From DASWNP01 sp036399175 (GTDB lineage: Bacteria; Acidobacteriota; Blastocatellia; Pyrinomonadales; Pyrinomonadaceae), in NCBI GenBank assembly GCA_036399175.1, contig DASWNP010000059.1, forward strand, positions 124,001-188,000: 64,000 bases of DNA, read 5' to 3'. The position numbers were made by a program, and so were the translations under genes. The notes beneath the pieces are model-generated. The model saw only the letters and a program-made list of their open reading frames with translations. It made no database searches and was not told the origin of the DNA. This document shows, in pieces, positions 55,927-64,000 of this stretch (position 1 is the first letter of the stretch; each line of letters begins with the position of its first letter).

Positions 55927-57288
55927 ATGTTGCTGCGCTTGGCGCTGCGCATCTTTTTCCGGCGCATCGAGGTGGCGGGGCTTGAGCGCGTGCCGCAGAG
56001 GGGCGCGGTCGTCTTCGTGATGAACCATCCGAACGCGCTCGTCGATCCCGTCTTCCTGCTCTGCCTCGCGCCGCGCCGCGTCTCGTTCCTCGCCAAATCG
56101 ACGCTCTTCAAGATGCCCGTGCTCGGCTATTTCGTGCGCGCGATGGAGGCCATTCCCGTCTATCGCAAGCAGGACGAGGGCGAAGACACCTCGAAGAACC
56201 GGGAGACTTTCCGGCTCGCGCATAGTCTGCTCGCACGCGGCGGCACTATCGGCATCTGCCCTGAAGGCGTCTCGCACAACGAGCCCTCTTTGCGTCCGCT
56301 CAAATCCGGCGCGGCGCGCATCGCCCTCGGCGCGGCCTCGACCGTCGCCGACGCTCAGGAGCAACTCGAAGTCAGAATCGTCCCCGCAGGGCTTTACTAC
56401 ACGTCGAAGACCACCTTCCGCAGCGCCGCGCTGCTCTACTTCGGAGAGCCTCTGGCGGTCGAGCCCGCAGAGCCGGACGCGGACGGCGAGCCGCCGCGCG
56501 AGGCCGTTCGCCTGCTCAACGCGCGCATCGAACGTGCCCTGCGCGAAGTGACTTTAAACGCCGAGCATGACGAAGCTCTCGCGACAATCGCACGCGCCGA
56601 GCGCATCTTTTCCGCCGAAGACGAGGAGACGGAAAAGAGCGCGCCCAGCCTTGAGCGCGAGCTGCGACTGCGCCGGCGCTTCGTCGAAGCCTACGCGCTT
56701 TTGCGCGCACGCGTGCCGGAGCGAATCGCCGCGCTCGAAGCGCGCATCCGCACCTACGAAGAAGAGCTACGGCAGGCCGGCTTCGACGACCCGCGCGACC
56801 TCTCCACCAACACCCTCTCGAAGTACGCGGCCACGCGCCACCTGCTCGCGCGCTTCCTGATTTTTCTTCTCTTCGCGCCCGTCGCCCTCTGTGGAACGCT
56901 CCTGCACTACCCGGCCTACCGTCTCGCCGGATTCCTCTCCCGAAAGTTTTCGCACAACTACGACGACATGGTCTCGACCATCAAAATCATCGCCGCCATC
57001 CTGCTCTTTCCCCTCACCTGGGCGGCGCTCGCCCTCGTCGCCTGCTATCTCTTCAACTGGTGGACGGCGCTTCTTATCTTCGTCTTCGCGCCGCTCGCCG
57101 GATGGGTAGCGCAGAGGTTCACTGAAGAGTTCGACCGCTTCGTCGGAGGCGTGCGCGCCCTCGCCTTCTTCGTCACCGAGCGACGCTTCTTCAAACAACT
57201 CCTGCAAGAGCGCAAAGCCATCCGCCGGGAGATACTCGCCCTCGCTGAAGAAGCCACCCGCGCCGAAGCCGCCACACACGGCCTCTGA
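55927..57288 (+). CDS. PlsC-type 1-acyl-glycerol-3-phosphate acyltransferase-like protein
   Basis: 453 residues from the ATG at 55927. The acyltransferase block is clear: NHPNALVDPVFLL (the NHx4D motif, about residue 34), FLAKSTLFKMPVLGYFVRAM, and ICPEGVSHNEPSL in place of FPEGTRS (about residue 118). A charged helical region (residues about 210-300) and two to three C-terminal helices (FLIFLLFAPVALCGTLLHYP and IIAAILLFPLTWAALALVAC) follow. The length and C-terminal membrane part match the larger LPLAT family members rather than minimal PlsC. It probably acylates a lysophospholipid or related membrane lipid. Confidence 0.88.
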   Translation: MLLRLALRIFFRRIEVAGLERVPQRGAVVFVMNHPNALVDPVFLLCLAPRRVSFLAKSTLFKMPVLGYFVRAMEAIPVYRKQDEGEDTSKNRETFRLAHSLLARGGTIGICPEGVSHNEPSLRPLKSGAARIALGAASTVADAQEQLEVRIVPAGLYYTSKTTFRSAALLYFGEPLAVEPAEPDADGEPPREAVRLLNARIERALREVTLNAEHDEALATIARAERIFSAEDEETEKSAPSLERELRLRRRFVEAYALLRARVPERIAALEARIRTYEEELRQAGFDDPRDLSTNTLSKYAATRHLLARFLIFLLFAPVALCGTLLHYPAYRLAGFLSRKFSHNYDDMVSTIKIIAAILLFPLTWAALALVACYLFNWWTALLIFVFAPLAGWVAQRFTEEFDRFVGGVRALAFFVTERRFFKQLLQERKAIRREILALAEEATRAEAATHGL

Positions 57289-57316
57289 CGCTTCGGCTAA
57301 CACGCCGGTTAAAGTA

Positions 57317-57345
57317 TTGACCGTTCGCTCCGGCAGGTGTAGTCT
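57317..57345 (+). promoter_or_regulatory. Promoter of tandem secreted paralogue A
   Basis: TTGACC (57317-57322), a 17-base spacer and TAGTCT (57340-57345), 80 bases before the ATG. Confidence 0.65.
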
Positions 57346-57424
57346 CCAACCCGTTATTCGCTCATTCCCCCTCGGCGTTACTCAAACTCAGGCCGAACTC
57401 GCGGACACTCACAGGAGCGATTCT

Positions 57425-58159
57425 ATGTACTCACCAACAGCCTTCTCAACTCTCCCGCGCCGAACTGTTTCCCTCGTCCTCTTATTGATTGCACTGCTCA
57501 TGCTCTGCGGAGCACGTCTGGCTTCTACTGCACAATCTCCTACAGAAGAGAGAGTCTTGGAGAACACCGTGCCAGCCCGTCTGCCGATTAAAGTGAAGAT
57601 AAAGAACTGGGAGAAAGTGAAAGACCTGAAGAATGATGATTGGTACGGCGAGATGGAAGTAGAAGTGACGAACACGGGAGAGAAGCCGATTTATCTTCTC
57701 GTTCTGTCGTTGCTCATGCCGGAAGTTTCAGGCAATACACCGGGGTCAATAATAGGCGCTCAACTACGATATGGTAGAACCGGATTTGGAAATCTGGCCG
57801 AGAAGATAGAATGGGATGATGTGCCAATCCGACCGAGGGAAAGTATCATTCTCAAAGTCCCTGAGAATATCGTGAAAGGATGGAAGTTATACAAAACCGA
57901 AAAAAACATTTCCAATCCGAAAAAGATTAGGCTCAAACTTCTGTTCGTAAATTTCGGAGACGGCACGGGATTGAGCGGGCCGGAGGGCAGTCTGATACCT
58001 CATCGCAGCAAGCGTGATACAAACATTCCTTGCAGGGAAGAAACAGGAAAGGCTACGGGCAGCAACGCACCGCCGGATAGTTCTCCCAGACTGTTTGACA
58101 AACTCCCTTTCTTCTCACAGCCGGTAGGCTTCTCAGCAGCAAAAGCAGAATTTTCTTGA
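57425..58159 (+). CDS. Secreted tandem paralogue A, unknown function
   Basis: 244 residues from the ATG at 57425 (aggagcgattctATG, a block kept in all three copies). The signal peptide is RRTVSLVLLLIALLMLCGAR with cleavage near STAQS. The mature domain has IKVKIKNWEKVKDLKNDDWY, EVEVTNTGEKPIYLLVLSLL, RPRESIILKVPE and LFVNFGDGTGLSGPEG, which suggests an Ig-like or CARDB-like beta sandwich. I do not recognise a named family. It is about 75% identical by eye to the N-terminal part of copy C. It ends at the start of the 44-base promoter repeat. Confidence 0.8.
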   Translation: MYSPTAFSTLPRRTVSLVLLLIALLMLCGARLASTAQSPTEERVLENTVPARLPIKVKIKNWEKVKDLKNDDWYGEMEVEVTNTGEKPIYLLVLSLLMPEVSGNTPGSIIGAQLRYGRTGFGNLAEKIEWDDVPIRPRESIILKVPENIVKGWKLYKTEKNISNPKKIRLKLLFVNFGDGTGLSGPEGSLIPHRSKRDTNIPCREETGKATGSNAPPDSSPRLFDKLPFFSQPVGFSAAKAEFS

Positions 58160-58193
58160 GCCACTTGGTTTGAAGTGCTAGGCTGGCGACTGT
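58150..58193 (+). repeat. 44-base direct repeat, copy 1, carrying a promoter
   Basis: Identical to 59025-59068. It contains TTGAGC (58156-58161), a 17-base spacer and TAGGCT (58179-58184), so it reads as the promoter of paralogue B. The stop codon of A overlaps the -35 box. Confidence 0.85.
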
Positions 58194-58255
58194 CACGCAC
58201 AAGCCTCGCGTGCTCACATCGCTTAACTCACACTCACTCACAAAGGAGCGATTCT

Positions 58256-59056
58256 ATGTACTCACCAACAGATTCCTCATCTCTACGACGCCGCACAATC
58301 CTGATGGTCGTCTCGCTCATCTCGCTGCTTTTGATAAGCGGGGCGAGGCTGGCTTCTACTGCACAATCTCCGACAGAAGAGAGAGAGTTTAAGAACAAGA
58401 TTCCAGAGCACGTGCCGATTAAGGTGAAACTGAGGAACGAATCATCGTTCAAGAGAAAGGAGAACAAGAACTGGGCGAGAGAGTTGGAGATAGAAGTGAA
58501 GAACACTGGCAGCAAGCCTATCTATTATCTCTACGTGAGTGTTCTGATGCCGGAGTTCTTACTGGAGAACGGTCATCCTGTTGGCTTTAGTTCAGTCTAC
58601 GGGCGTAGAGAGTTGGCATATATAGAGACGCCGGTGCAGGCGGATGATGTGCCTATCCTGCCGGGCGAAAGCATCACACTGAAGATTCCTGAGAAGCAGG
58701 CCAGAGGGTATGAAAATATCAGAGAGGCGGGCAGGCGAGACGACCCGCAGAAGGTCGAGTTGCACATGCGGATAATCAATTTTGGAGACGGGACAGGCTT
58801 GCGGGGCCGTGTCGGCAGGCCATACTTGCCCAAGAAGCAAACGCAAAGCGAAGCTCGACCAGAAAGAGCGCCCGCCAACTGCTCGCCTACGCCGAAAGCT
58901 AGAGAGGCAAGCTTATCAGAGAGATTTCTCAAAGCATTCTACTCACCGACACCCGCAAGCTTCTTACGGGTTAATTTTTATCCGCCAGATGTGCTTCCTA
59001 TTTTGGCGCAGTCAAGACAGCCGGATTTTCTTGAGCCACTTGGTTTGAAGTGCTAG
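58256..59056 (+). CDS. Secreted tandem paralogue B, unknown function
   Basis: 266 residues from the ATG at 58256 (aaaggagcgattctATG). The signal peptide is RRTILMVVSLISLLLISGAR. The mature domain follows the same plan as A and C but is the most diverged: IKVKLRNESSFKRKENKNWA, EIEVKNTGSKPIYYLYVSVL, LPGESITLKIPEKQ and IINFGDGTGLRGRVG. The C-terminus (FLEPLGLKC) is encoded by the promoter repeat of the next copy, so the 3' end of the gene and the next promoter share DNA. Confidence 0.8.
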   Translation: MYSPTDSSSLRRRTILMVVSLISLLLISGARLASTAQSPTEEREFKNKIPEHVPIKVKLRNESSFKRKENKNWARELEIEVKNTGSKPIYYLYVSVLMPEFLLENGHPVGFSSVYGRRELAYIETPVQADDVPILPGESITLKIPEKQARGYENIREAGRRDDPQKVELHMRIINFGDGTGLRGRVGRPYLPKKQTQSEARPERAPANCSPTPKAREASLSERFLKAFYSPTPASFLRVNFYPPDVLPILAQSRQPDFLEPLGLKC

Positions 59057-59068
59057 GCTGGCGACTGT
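59025..59068 (+). repeat. 44-base direct repeat, copy 2, carrying a promoter
   Basis: Same sequence as 58150-58193: TTGAGC (59031-59036), a 17-base spacer and TAGGCT (59054-59059). It is the promoter of paralogue C and overlaps the end of paralogue B. Confidence 0.85.
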
Positions 59069-59139
59069 TGTACCTGACCTCGCGTGCTCACATCGCTTGA
59101 AAGTCCTAAACTCACACTCACTCACGAAGGAGCGATTCA

Positions 59140-60948
59140 ATGTACTCACCAACGGATTCCTCAACCCTCCATCGCCGAACAGTTTCCCTCGTCCTCTTAT
59201 TGATTTCATTGCTCATGCTCTGTGGAGCACGTCTGGCTTCCACTGCTCAATCTCCTGCTGAAGAGAGAATCTTCGAGAACACCGTGCCCGCACACCTGCC
59301 GATTAAGGTGAAGATAAAGAACTGGGAGAAAGTCAAAGACCTGAAGAATGAAGACTGGTACGGCGAGATGGAAGTAGAAGTGACGAACACGGGAGAGAAG
59401 CCGATTTATCTTCTCGTTCTGTCCCTACTCATGCCGGAAACAAAAGCGGAGAACGGCGCGATGATAGGTACTCAGCTATGGTACGGCAGAACTGAACTGG
59501 GAGAACTCAACGAGCAGATACGAGCTGATGATGTACCAATTCGACCGAGAGAAAGCATTATCCTCAAGGTGCGTGAGAGAACTGCGGCGGGATGGAGACG
59601 ATATAAAGCCACAAGGAACATTCCCAATCCAAGAAAAATCAGGCTTAAGCACCTGCTAATTAATTTCGGAGATGGCACAGGATTGAGTGGCCCGGAAGGT
59701 CGTACGATACCTAATCGCAGCAGGATGGATAAGAACACCCCTTGTCGGGAAGATACAGGAAAGTCTACTGCTGCTAACGCACCACCAGACATCTCTCCCA
59801 GTTTGTTTTCTAAACTCTCTTTCTTCTCACAGCCGGTAAGCTTCCTACCGGCTAATTTTTTACCAACAAAAGCGGTTCGGCCAACGTTGGGCTCAATTCA
59901 GACCTGTTGCCCCGGCACATCTCCTGATTGCTTTCGCAGGACAGAACAGACTAACAACTGCCAGTGTGGGCCAGTTAGAGTTGCCACCTCTGCTTCTTGT
60001 TCTGACCCTAGTGGTTTGTGTGCTCTAGCCGACCTCGTTCAAGAAACCTGTACAGACTCTACAGGCACGGTTACGCTTCACTGCGATTATTATGTAATGG
60101 GGGAGGCGTGCGCCACGCCGACGCCGACACCGACTCCGACGCCTGTGCCGCCTCCGGCATACTGCTCCTCGCCGCCGCCTCATGCCAACTGTAACTGCGT
60201 CACCGGCGTCACCGCTACCCCTTTCTGGGCTTGCGGGCCTGACCCCGACGGCAACTGCAACCCGCAGGGCGGCGGCGTCGGCATCATCTCTGACCCTGAC
60301 GACCCCGGTCAGAACTGCACCGGCTCGCCCATCCTCATCGACGTGGTGGGCGACGGCTTCTCGCTCACTTCGGCGCAAGAGGGCGTCTGGTTCGACCTCG
60401 ACGGCGACACAGGCAAAAGCCGTTTCGCATGGACGACCGCAGGCTCGGACGACGCCTGGCTCGCCCTCGACCGCGACGGCGACGGGCAGATTGAGAGCGG
60501 CAGAGAACTCTTCGGCAACTACACCCCTCAGCCGCCTTCGACCGAGCCGAACGGATTCCTCGCCCTCGCCGAGTTTGACAAACCTGCGGCGGGCGGAAAT
60601 TCCGACGGCAGAATCGACAGCCGCGACGCCGTCTATGCCGCCCTGCGTCTCTGGCAGGACAGGAATCATAACGGCTACTCCGAGCCTGAAGAATTGCACG
60701 CGCTCGCTTCGATGGATGTCTCGGCGTTGGCGCTCGACTACAGGGAGTCGAAGCGCGCGGACGAGCACGGCAACCAGTTTCGTTACCGCGCGAAGGTTTG
60801 GGACGCGAAGGGCGCGCGAGTGGGACGCTGGGCGTGGGACGTGTTTCTCGTCTCCGCGCCTTATCAGTGGAGAACTCTGGTCGGGAGCGGGTGGCGTGGG
60901 AAGTCTCTGATGCCGAGGCGCTTGAGGTCGGCCTCGGCGGCGATGTAG
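59140..60948 (+). CDS. Secreted tandem paralogue C with Cys-rich linker and EF-hand-like C-terminal domain
   Basis: 602 residues. Residues 1-245 repeat the domain of A and B. They are followed by a Cys-rich segment (about 270-330, CQCGPVRV and CSDPSGLCALADLVQ), a TPTPTPTPTPVPPP linker and a second Cys cluster. A C-terminal domain of 200 residues has calcium-type loops DLDGDTGKSRF, DRDGDGQIESGRELFGN and DRNHNGYSEPEEL. This last domain occurs at the ends of large secreted proteins. Copies A and B lack everything after residue 245. The final 25 residues read into the antisense of the TPR gene at 60864, which suggests the natural C-terminus was lost at about 60870. Confidence 0.82.
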   Translation: MYSPTDSSTLHRRTVSLVLLLISLLMLCGARLASTAQSPAEERIFENTVPAHLPIKVKIKNWEKVKDLKNEDWYGEMEVEVTNTGEKPIYLLVLSLLMPETKAENGAMIGTQLWYGRTELGELNEQIRADDVPIRPRESIILKVRERTAAGWRRYKATRNIPNPRKIRLKHLLINFGDGTGLSGPEGRTIPNRSRMDKNTPCREDTGKSTAANAPPDISPSLFSKLSFFSQPVSFLPANFLPTKAVRPTLGSIQTCCPGTSPDCFRRTEQTNNCQCGPVRVATSASCSDPSGLCALADLVQETCTDSTGTVTLHCDYYVMGEACATPTPTPTPTPVPPPAYCSSPPPHANCNCVTGVTATPFWACGPDPDGNCNPQGGGVGIISDPDDPGQNCTGSPILIDVVGDGFSLTSAQEGVWFDLDGDTGKSRFAWTTAGSDDAWLALDRDGDGQIESGRELFGNYTPQPPSTEPNGFLALAEFDKPAAGGNSDGRIDSRDAVYAALRLWQDRNHNGYSEPEELHALASMDVSALALDYRESKRADEHGNQFRYRAKVWDAKGARVGRWAWDVFLVSAPYQWRTLVGSGWRGKSLMPRRLRSASAAM

Positions 60949-61868
60949 CCGAAGCTGGTCTGCTGCTGGCTCTCCATGATTTTGAGGAAGACGGGCAGCG
61001 CCTCCGCGCGCCGCTTGTTGTAGAGATACCAGTTGCCGACGCCGTAGGCGGTGCTCGGAAAGCTCAGCTCGTTTGTGCGCCGCGAAGCCTCTTTGAGCAG
61101 CGTCTCGGGCGTGAGCACGCCTTTGTACATGAAGAGCAGCCGGTGGTATTCGTGGTTCTCGATGATTTGGGCGTCGTCGCGCATGAGACGGAGCACCAGT
61201 TCGGCCTCACTTACGCGCCCGAGCCTACGAAGTGTCATGTAGAGCCAGTGGAGAGTGGCCGAGAGCATGTCGGGGTTGGTGGAAAACTTCAGACACTCGC
61301 GGTAGGCGCTGAGGGCGCGACGAAAGTCGCCTCGAAGATAATGCGCGAGGCCGAGGTGATAGAAGATGTTCGAGTTGGTGGTGCTGGTCGGGATGCCGCG
61401 AGCGTTGGGCAGGCCGTCGGGCTCTATCTCGTCGGGCTTGTCGGCGACGAGCCGGGCGGCTCGCTCCAAATCTTTGACGGCGAGGTCGAAGCGGCGCGTG
61501 GTGATGTAGCGATGACCTCGATGCCTGTAGAGCTTCGGGTTTTGAGGGTGGAGACGGATGCCTTCGGTGTAGATGTCGATGGCTTCGTCGAAGCGCCCCA
61601 AGTAGGCCGTCCGGCGTCCGAGCCAGATGATGGCCTCAGCGTCCTGCGGGTTCTTCTCAAACCTCGCCCGCGCCTCCTTCAAACGCTCTTCCATCGCGCG
61701 CCGCGTCTCCGCCGAAAGCGGCGGCGCGCTGAAGGTCGGCTGCGGCGTCGGCCTATGGACAAGCGCGCGGCTCTGCTCGCCCGTCTGAGCGTGGTAGGGA
61801 ATGGGGAAGAAAAAAGCACAGAAAGAGAGCGCGGCGGCTTTTGTCTTTCCCCAACCCCTGAGCCCCAT
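60864..61868 (-). CDS. Tetratricopeptide repeat protein, probably exported
   Basis: 334 residues. A hydrophobic N-terminus (AALSFCAFFFPIPYHAQ) suggests export. At least four TPR units follow: ARFEKNPQDAEAIIWLGRRT, RFDEAIDIYTEGIRLHPQNP, RRFDLAVKDLERAARLVADK and FYHLGLAHYLRGDFRRALSA. It is an interaction scaffold with no catalytic motif. It converges with paralogue C and overlaps its 3' end by 85 bases. The downstream neighbour on the same strand, 61883, lies upstream in transcription and the two are 15 bases apart, so they are probably co-transcribed. Confidence 0.85.
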   Translation of the reverse strand: MGLRGWGKTKAAALSFCAFFFPIPYHAQTGEQSRALVHRPTPQPTFSAPPLSAETRRAMEERLKEARARFEKNPQDAEAIIWLGRRTAYLGRFDEAIDIYTEGIRLHPQNPKLYRHRGHRYITTRRFDLAVKDLERAARLVADKPDEIEPDGLPNARGIPTSTTNSNIFYHLGLAHYLRGDFRRALSAYRECLKFSTNPDMLSATLHWLYMTLRRLGRVSEAELVLRLMRDDAQIIENHEYHRLLFMYKGVLTPETLLKEASRRTNELSFPSTAYGVGNWYLYNKRRAEALPVFLKIMESQQQTSFGYIAAEADLKRLGIRDFPRHPLPTRVLH

Positions 61869-61882
61869 CCCCTATCCCCCTT

Positions 61883-63913
61883 TCACTGTCCGAAGCGGCG
61901 TCGGTATTCGCCGGAGGTGACGAAGGCTTTGACCATCTCGGAGCGGATGTGGTCGCCGCCGTGCTCTTCGAGTTTTTTGAGCCAGAAGTTGTAGCCGGTG
62001 AAATCGGCGTCGGGCAGGTCGTCAGGGTTTCGACGCAGGTAGCCGAAGTATTCCATCAGCACGAAGGCGCGGTTGCGCTCGCGAGCCTCGAAGTCTGTGT
62101 CTTCGGCGATGGCGCGCAGGACTTCGGCGCGCGTCAACTGCCCGCTCGAAAGCTTTGTGATGAGCTGGTCGCGCTCGGACTGAGAGATTGAGCCGCCGGT
62201 GTTGGCGCTGAGGGCATCGACGTAAGCCGCAGGCGTCATGCTCTGCGGGTAGAGCGCCGCGAACTGCGGGCGCGCGACGAACTCATCGGCGAAGGCGCGC
62301 TTGTTCGCTTCGAGCTGCTGCTGCCAGGCACCCTGATTGACGACCACACCCTGACCGATGCGCTGCGTGTCGGGCATGAAGGTGTTGAAGCGAAGACGCT
62401 CGCGCGTGTCGAAGGCCGCCTGATGGAAGCGATAGACGAGGTAGCCGGTCTCTCTAAACTCGATGGAGAGAAAGAAAGCGCCGGAGGTGTTGTCGCGCCG
62501 TTCCTCGAAGCAGCGCACGTCCGAGCCGCAGGAGGCGAGCTGATTTATCCAGAAGGTCTGTCCCTGCGGGTCGGCCTCGCGGCTGAAGAAGTCCCGGTAG
62601 TGCTGCTGGACGAAGAAGAGCGGGTAGTCGATGCGGACGGGAAGCGAGAGATTCGGGCGCAGCATGAAGAGCCCCTGCTCGATACCGCCGACGACGACAG
62701 TGCCGCTTGAGAAGAACGGATAGTTGCTCCACGCGCCGTTGAAGCCGGTGTTGTCGTCAAGGGGAAAGATGTCGAAGAAGGCCACTTCGCTGAGGCTCGC
62801 GGCGGAGACGTTCTGCGTGTCGAGCACTCGCAGGCCGCTTCGGTAGTTGCCCTCGAAAGCGTAGCGCCCGCGAATGTAGAGGTTGTGGTCGATGGCCGTG
62901 GTCTCGCCCTGATAGACGCCGCCGACGGCGGGCGCGTCGAGGTCTGCGACGTTCCAGATGTATGTGCGGGTCTTGCCGCCCGCGTTGCGCTCGTCGAGCT
63001 CGTCGTCGAGAAGAAAGAACTTATGGTCGTCCGTGAGCCAGCCCTGATGCGTGTAGGCGCTCCCCTGGTAGGGCGTGCGCGAGAGTTGAACGGGCGCGCT
63101 CTTGTTCGTCACATCGACGATGGTCAGAGTGTCTTCGTTCGCGCTGAAACAGATTTCACGTCCGCGATACGAGGCGTCCGCGCCGTGATAGACGACGCAC
63201 TGCGTCTCGTGCGTGTAGCCGTCGGAATCGACGCAACCGGCGAAGGTCGGAGAGGCCGGGTTTTGCAGGTTGACCATGTGGAGGCCGCCCGCGCAGGTGT
63301 CGCGGCTTCCGGCGGCGTAGGCGAAGCCGGTCTGCTCGTTGATGGCGAGCGTGTGCGCCCTGCCGAAGCCGTTGTAGTGAGCCGTCTCTGTGAAGGTGAC
63401 GGGCGGAGAGGCGACGTTTCTCAGTTGCTTAAGGTCGAAGACCTGCATCCCGTGACCTTCGGCTTCGCTGACGATGTATGCGTAGTTGCCATAGACCTTA
63501 ATGCCGCGCCATGCGGAATCGACGCTGTGGCGCGGCAGGTTGCCGAGATAGACGGGCTGCTCCGGGTTCGTTATATCGACGAAGGACGTGCCGCTTGAAC
63601 GACCCATCAGGGCATACTCTCTGCCGGTCAGAGGGTCAGTCCAGCCCCAGAGGTCGTTGCCGCTTCCGCCGCCAATCTGTGCGAGCGGCAGAAACGAAGC
63701 GAGGTCGATGTTGCGACATGGAAAGTTTCCCGCCAGACCGTTCACGCAGGGCGTCGCGCTCATCACCGAGAGCGGCTGATTGCCCGGCTGCCCGTTCGGC
63801 CCCTCGCCCGAATGTCCGTGCGGGTCTTCGTCGTGCGCCGAAAGCGCGGGAGCAATAGCCATCAGCGACGCGAACACGAGCGTCGCCAACCAGAACCACC
63901 TCTTATTTCTCAT
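61883..63913 (-). CDS. Choice-of-anchor-B family protein with DUF4214 domains
   Basis: 676 residues with a signal peptide (LATLVFASLMAIAPALSAHD). Residues about 60-430 form a beta-propeller of LVIVD-type repeats (FVDITNPEQPVYLGNLP, YAYIVSEAEGHGMQVFDLKQ, LTIVDVTNKSAPVQLSRTPY), which is the choice-of-anchor-B core. Residues about 440-676 carry two DUF4214-like units (QQHYRDFFSREADPQGQTFW and LMEYFGYLRRNPDDLPDADF), often found on surface or secreted proteins. A His-rich stretch follows the signal (HDEDPHGHSGEGPNG). Likely a cell-surface or secreted protein; ligand unknown. Ribosome-binding site aagaggacgacaagATG. Confidence 0.9.
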   Translation of the reverse strand: MRNKRWFWLATLVFASLMAIAPALSAHDEDPHGHSGEGPNGQPGNQPLSVMSATPCVNGLAGNFPCRNIDLASFLPLAQIGGGSGNDLWGWTDPLTGREYALMGRSSGTSFVDITNPEQPVYLGNLPRHSVDSAWRGIKVYGNYAYIVSEAEGHGMQVFDLKQLRNVASPPVTFTETAHYNGFGRAHTLAINEQTGFAYAAGSRDTCAGGLHMVNLQNPASPTFAGCVDSDGYTHETQCVVYHGADASYRGREICFSANEDTLTIVDVTNKSAPVQLSRTPYQGSAYTHQGWLTDDHKFFLLDDELDERNAGGKTRTYIWNVADLDAPAVGGVYQGETTAIDHNLYIRGRYAFEGNYRSGLRVLDTQNVSAASLSEVAFFDIFPLDDNTGFNGAWSNYPFFSSGTVVVGGIEQGLFMLRPNLSLPVRIDYPLFFVQQHYRDFFSREADPQGQTFWINQLASCGSDVRCFEERRDNTSGAFFLSIEFRETGYLVYRFHQAAFDTRERLRFNTFMPDTQRIGQGVVVNQGAWQQQLEANKRAFADEFVARPQFAALYPQSMTPAAYVDALSANTGGSISQSERDQLITKLSSGQLTRAEVLRAIAEDTDFEARERNRAFVLMEYFGYLRRNPDDLPDADFTGYNFWLKKLEEHGGDHIRSEMVKAFVTSGEYRRRFGQ

Positions 63914-63989
63914 CTTGTCGTCCTCTTTTTACTTCAGGCGTGCCCGCTTGGAGAAAGCATTCTACGACAGCAAATCAAATCGAACAAAT

Positions 63990-64000
63990 TTAACAGGGAT
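63990..64000. repeat. Left arm of a further 9-mer hairpin, cut by the window end
   Basis: ttaacagggat, identical to the first bases of the elements at 4803 and 38153. The rest lies outside the window. Confidence 0.6.

Overview
The window is a GC-rich bacterial chromosome segment. It most resembles an Acidobacteriota genome, probably class Blastocatellia. This is inferred from the complete alternative complex III plus A2-type caa3 oxidase operon, the choice-of-anchor-B/DUF4214 surface protein, orphan Gly-Gly leader peptides and recurrent GxxExxY/hairpin elements; no rRNA is present to confirm it. I found no tRNA, rRNA, CRISPR array, transposase or prophage gene.

Layout. 1-4.2 kb: polysaccharide genes (DUF354 protein, polyprenyl-phosphate sugar-1-phosphate transferase, O-antigen ligase/polymerase with an inserted PDZ-like domain). 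4.2-9.9 kb: a membrane-anchored protein, a VWA lipoprotein and a 1039-residue TPR/sigma-54 activator. 9.9-10.3 kb: two tiny minus-strand genes, including the first of three Gly-Gly leader peptides. 10.4-14.7 kb: the ffh-rpsP-khpA-rimM-trmD-rplS translation operon. 14.7-17.7 kb: a truncated glycosyltransferase, a DUF1972 glycosyltransferase and a secreted protein. 17.9-27.2 kb: a minus-strand chaperone block (Clp ATPase, GroEL, GrpE, Hsp20, ClpB, Hsp20). 27.3-33.1 kb: an Lrp regulator with a DMT exporter, an MscS/cNMP channel, and an NRAMP-like transporter with an MgtE-like sensor protein. 33.4-40.3 kb: a SpeD-DUF4178-DUF350-membrane SpeE-FAD oxidoreductase cluster interrupted by a GxxExxY nuclease-like gene that lies inside an inverted repeat. 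40.6-55.1 kb: actABCDEF, a small membrane protein, SCO and coxBACD. 55.2-55.6 kb: two more Gly-Gly peptides. 55.9-64 kb: an acyltransferase, three tandem secreted paralogues, a TPR protein and a choice-of-anchor-B protein.

The most striking signal is not a gene. About 25 intergenic gaps hold long hairpins whose arms are degenerate tandem 7-mers, or 9-mers in one class. At least eight unrelated stem families share this design. Many share an A-rich/T-rich apex, and nearly all begin at or within about 20 bases of the stop codon of the upstream gene. Two have become coding sequence and supply the signal peptides of ActE and the SCO protein. One 9-mer inverted repeat encloses the GxxExxY gene. I regard this as the best candidate for an undescribed system here, followed by the orphan Gly-Gly peptide family.

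All calls are by eye from sequence, with no database search. Family names rest on motif recognition, and starts were chosen from ribosome-binding sites, overlaps and family length.
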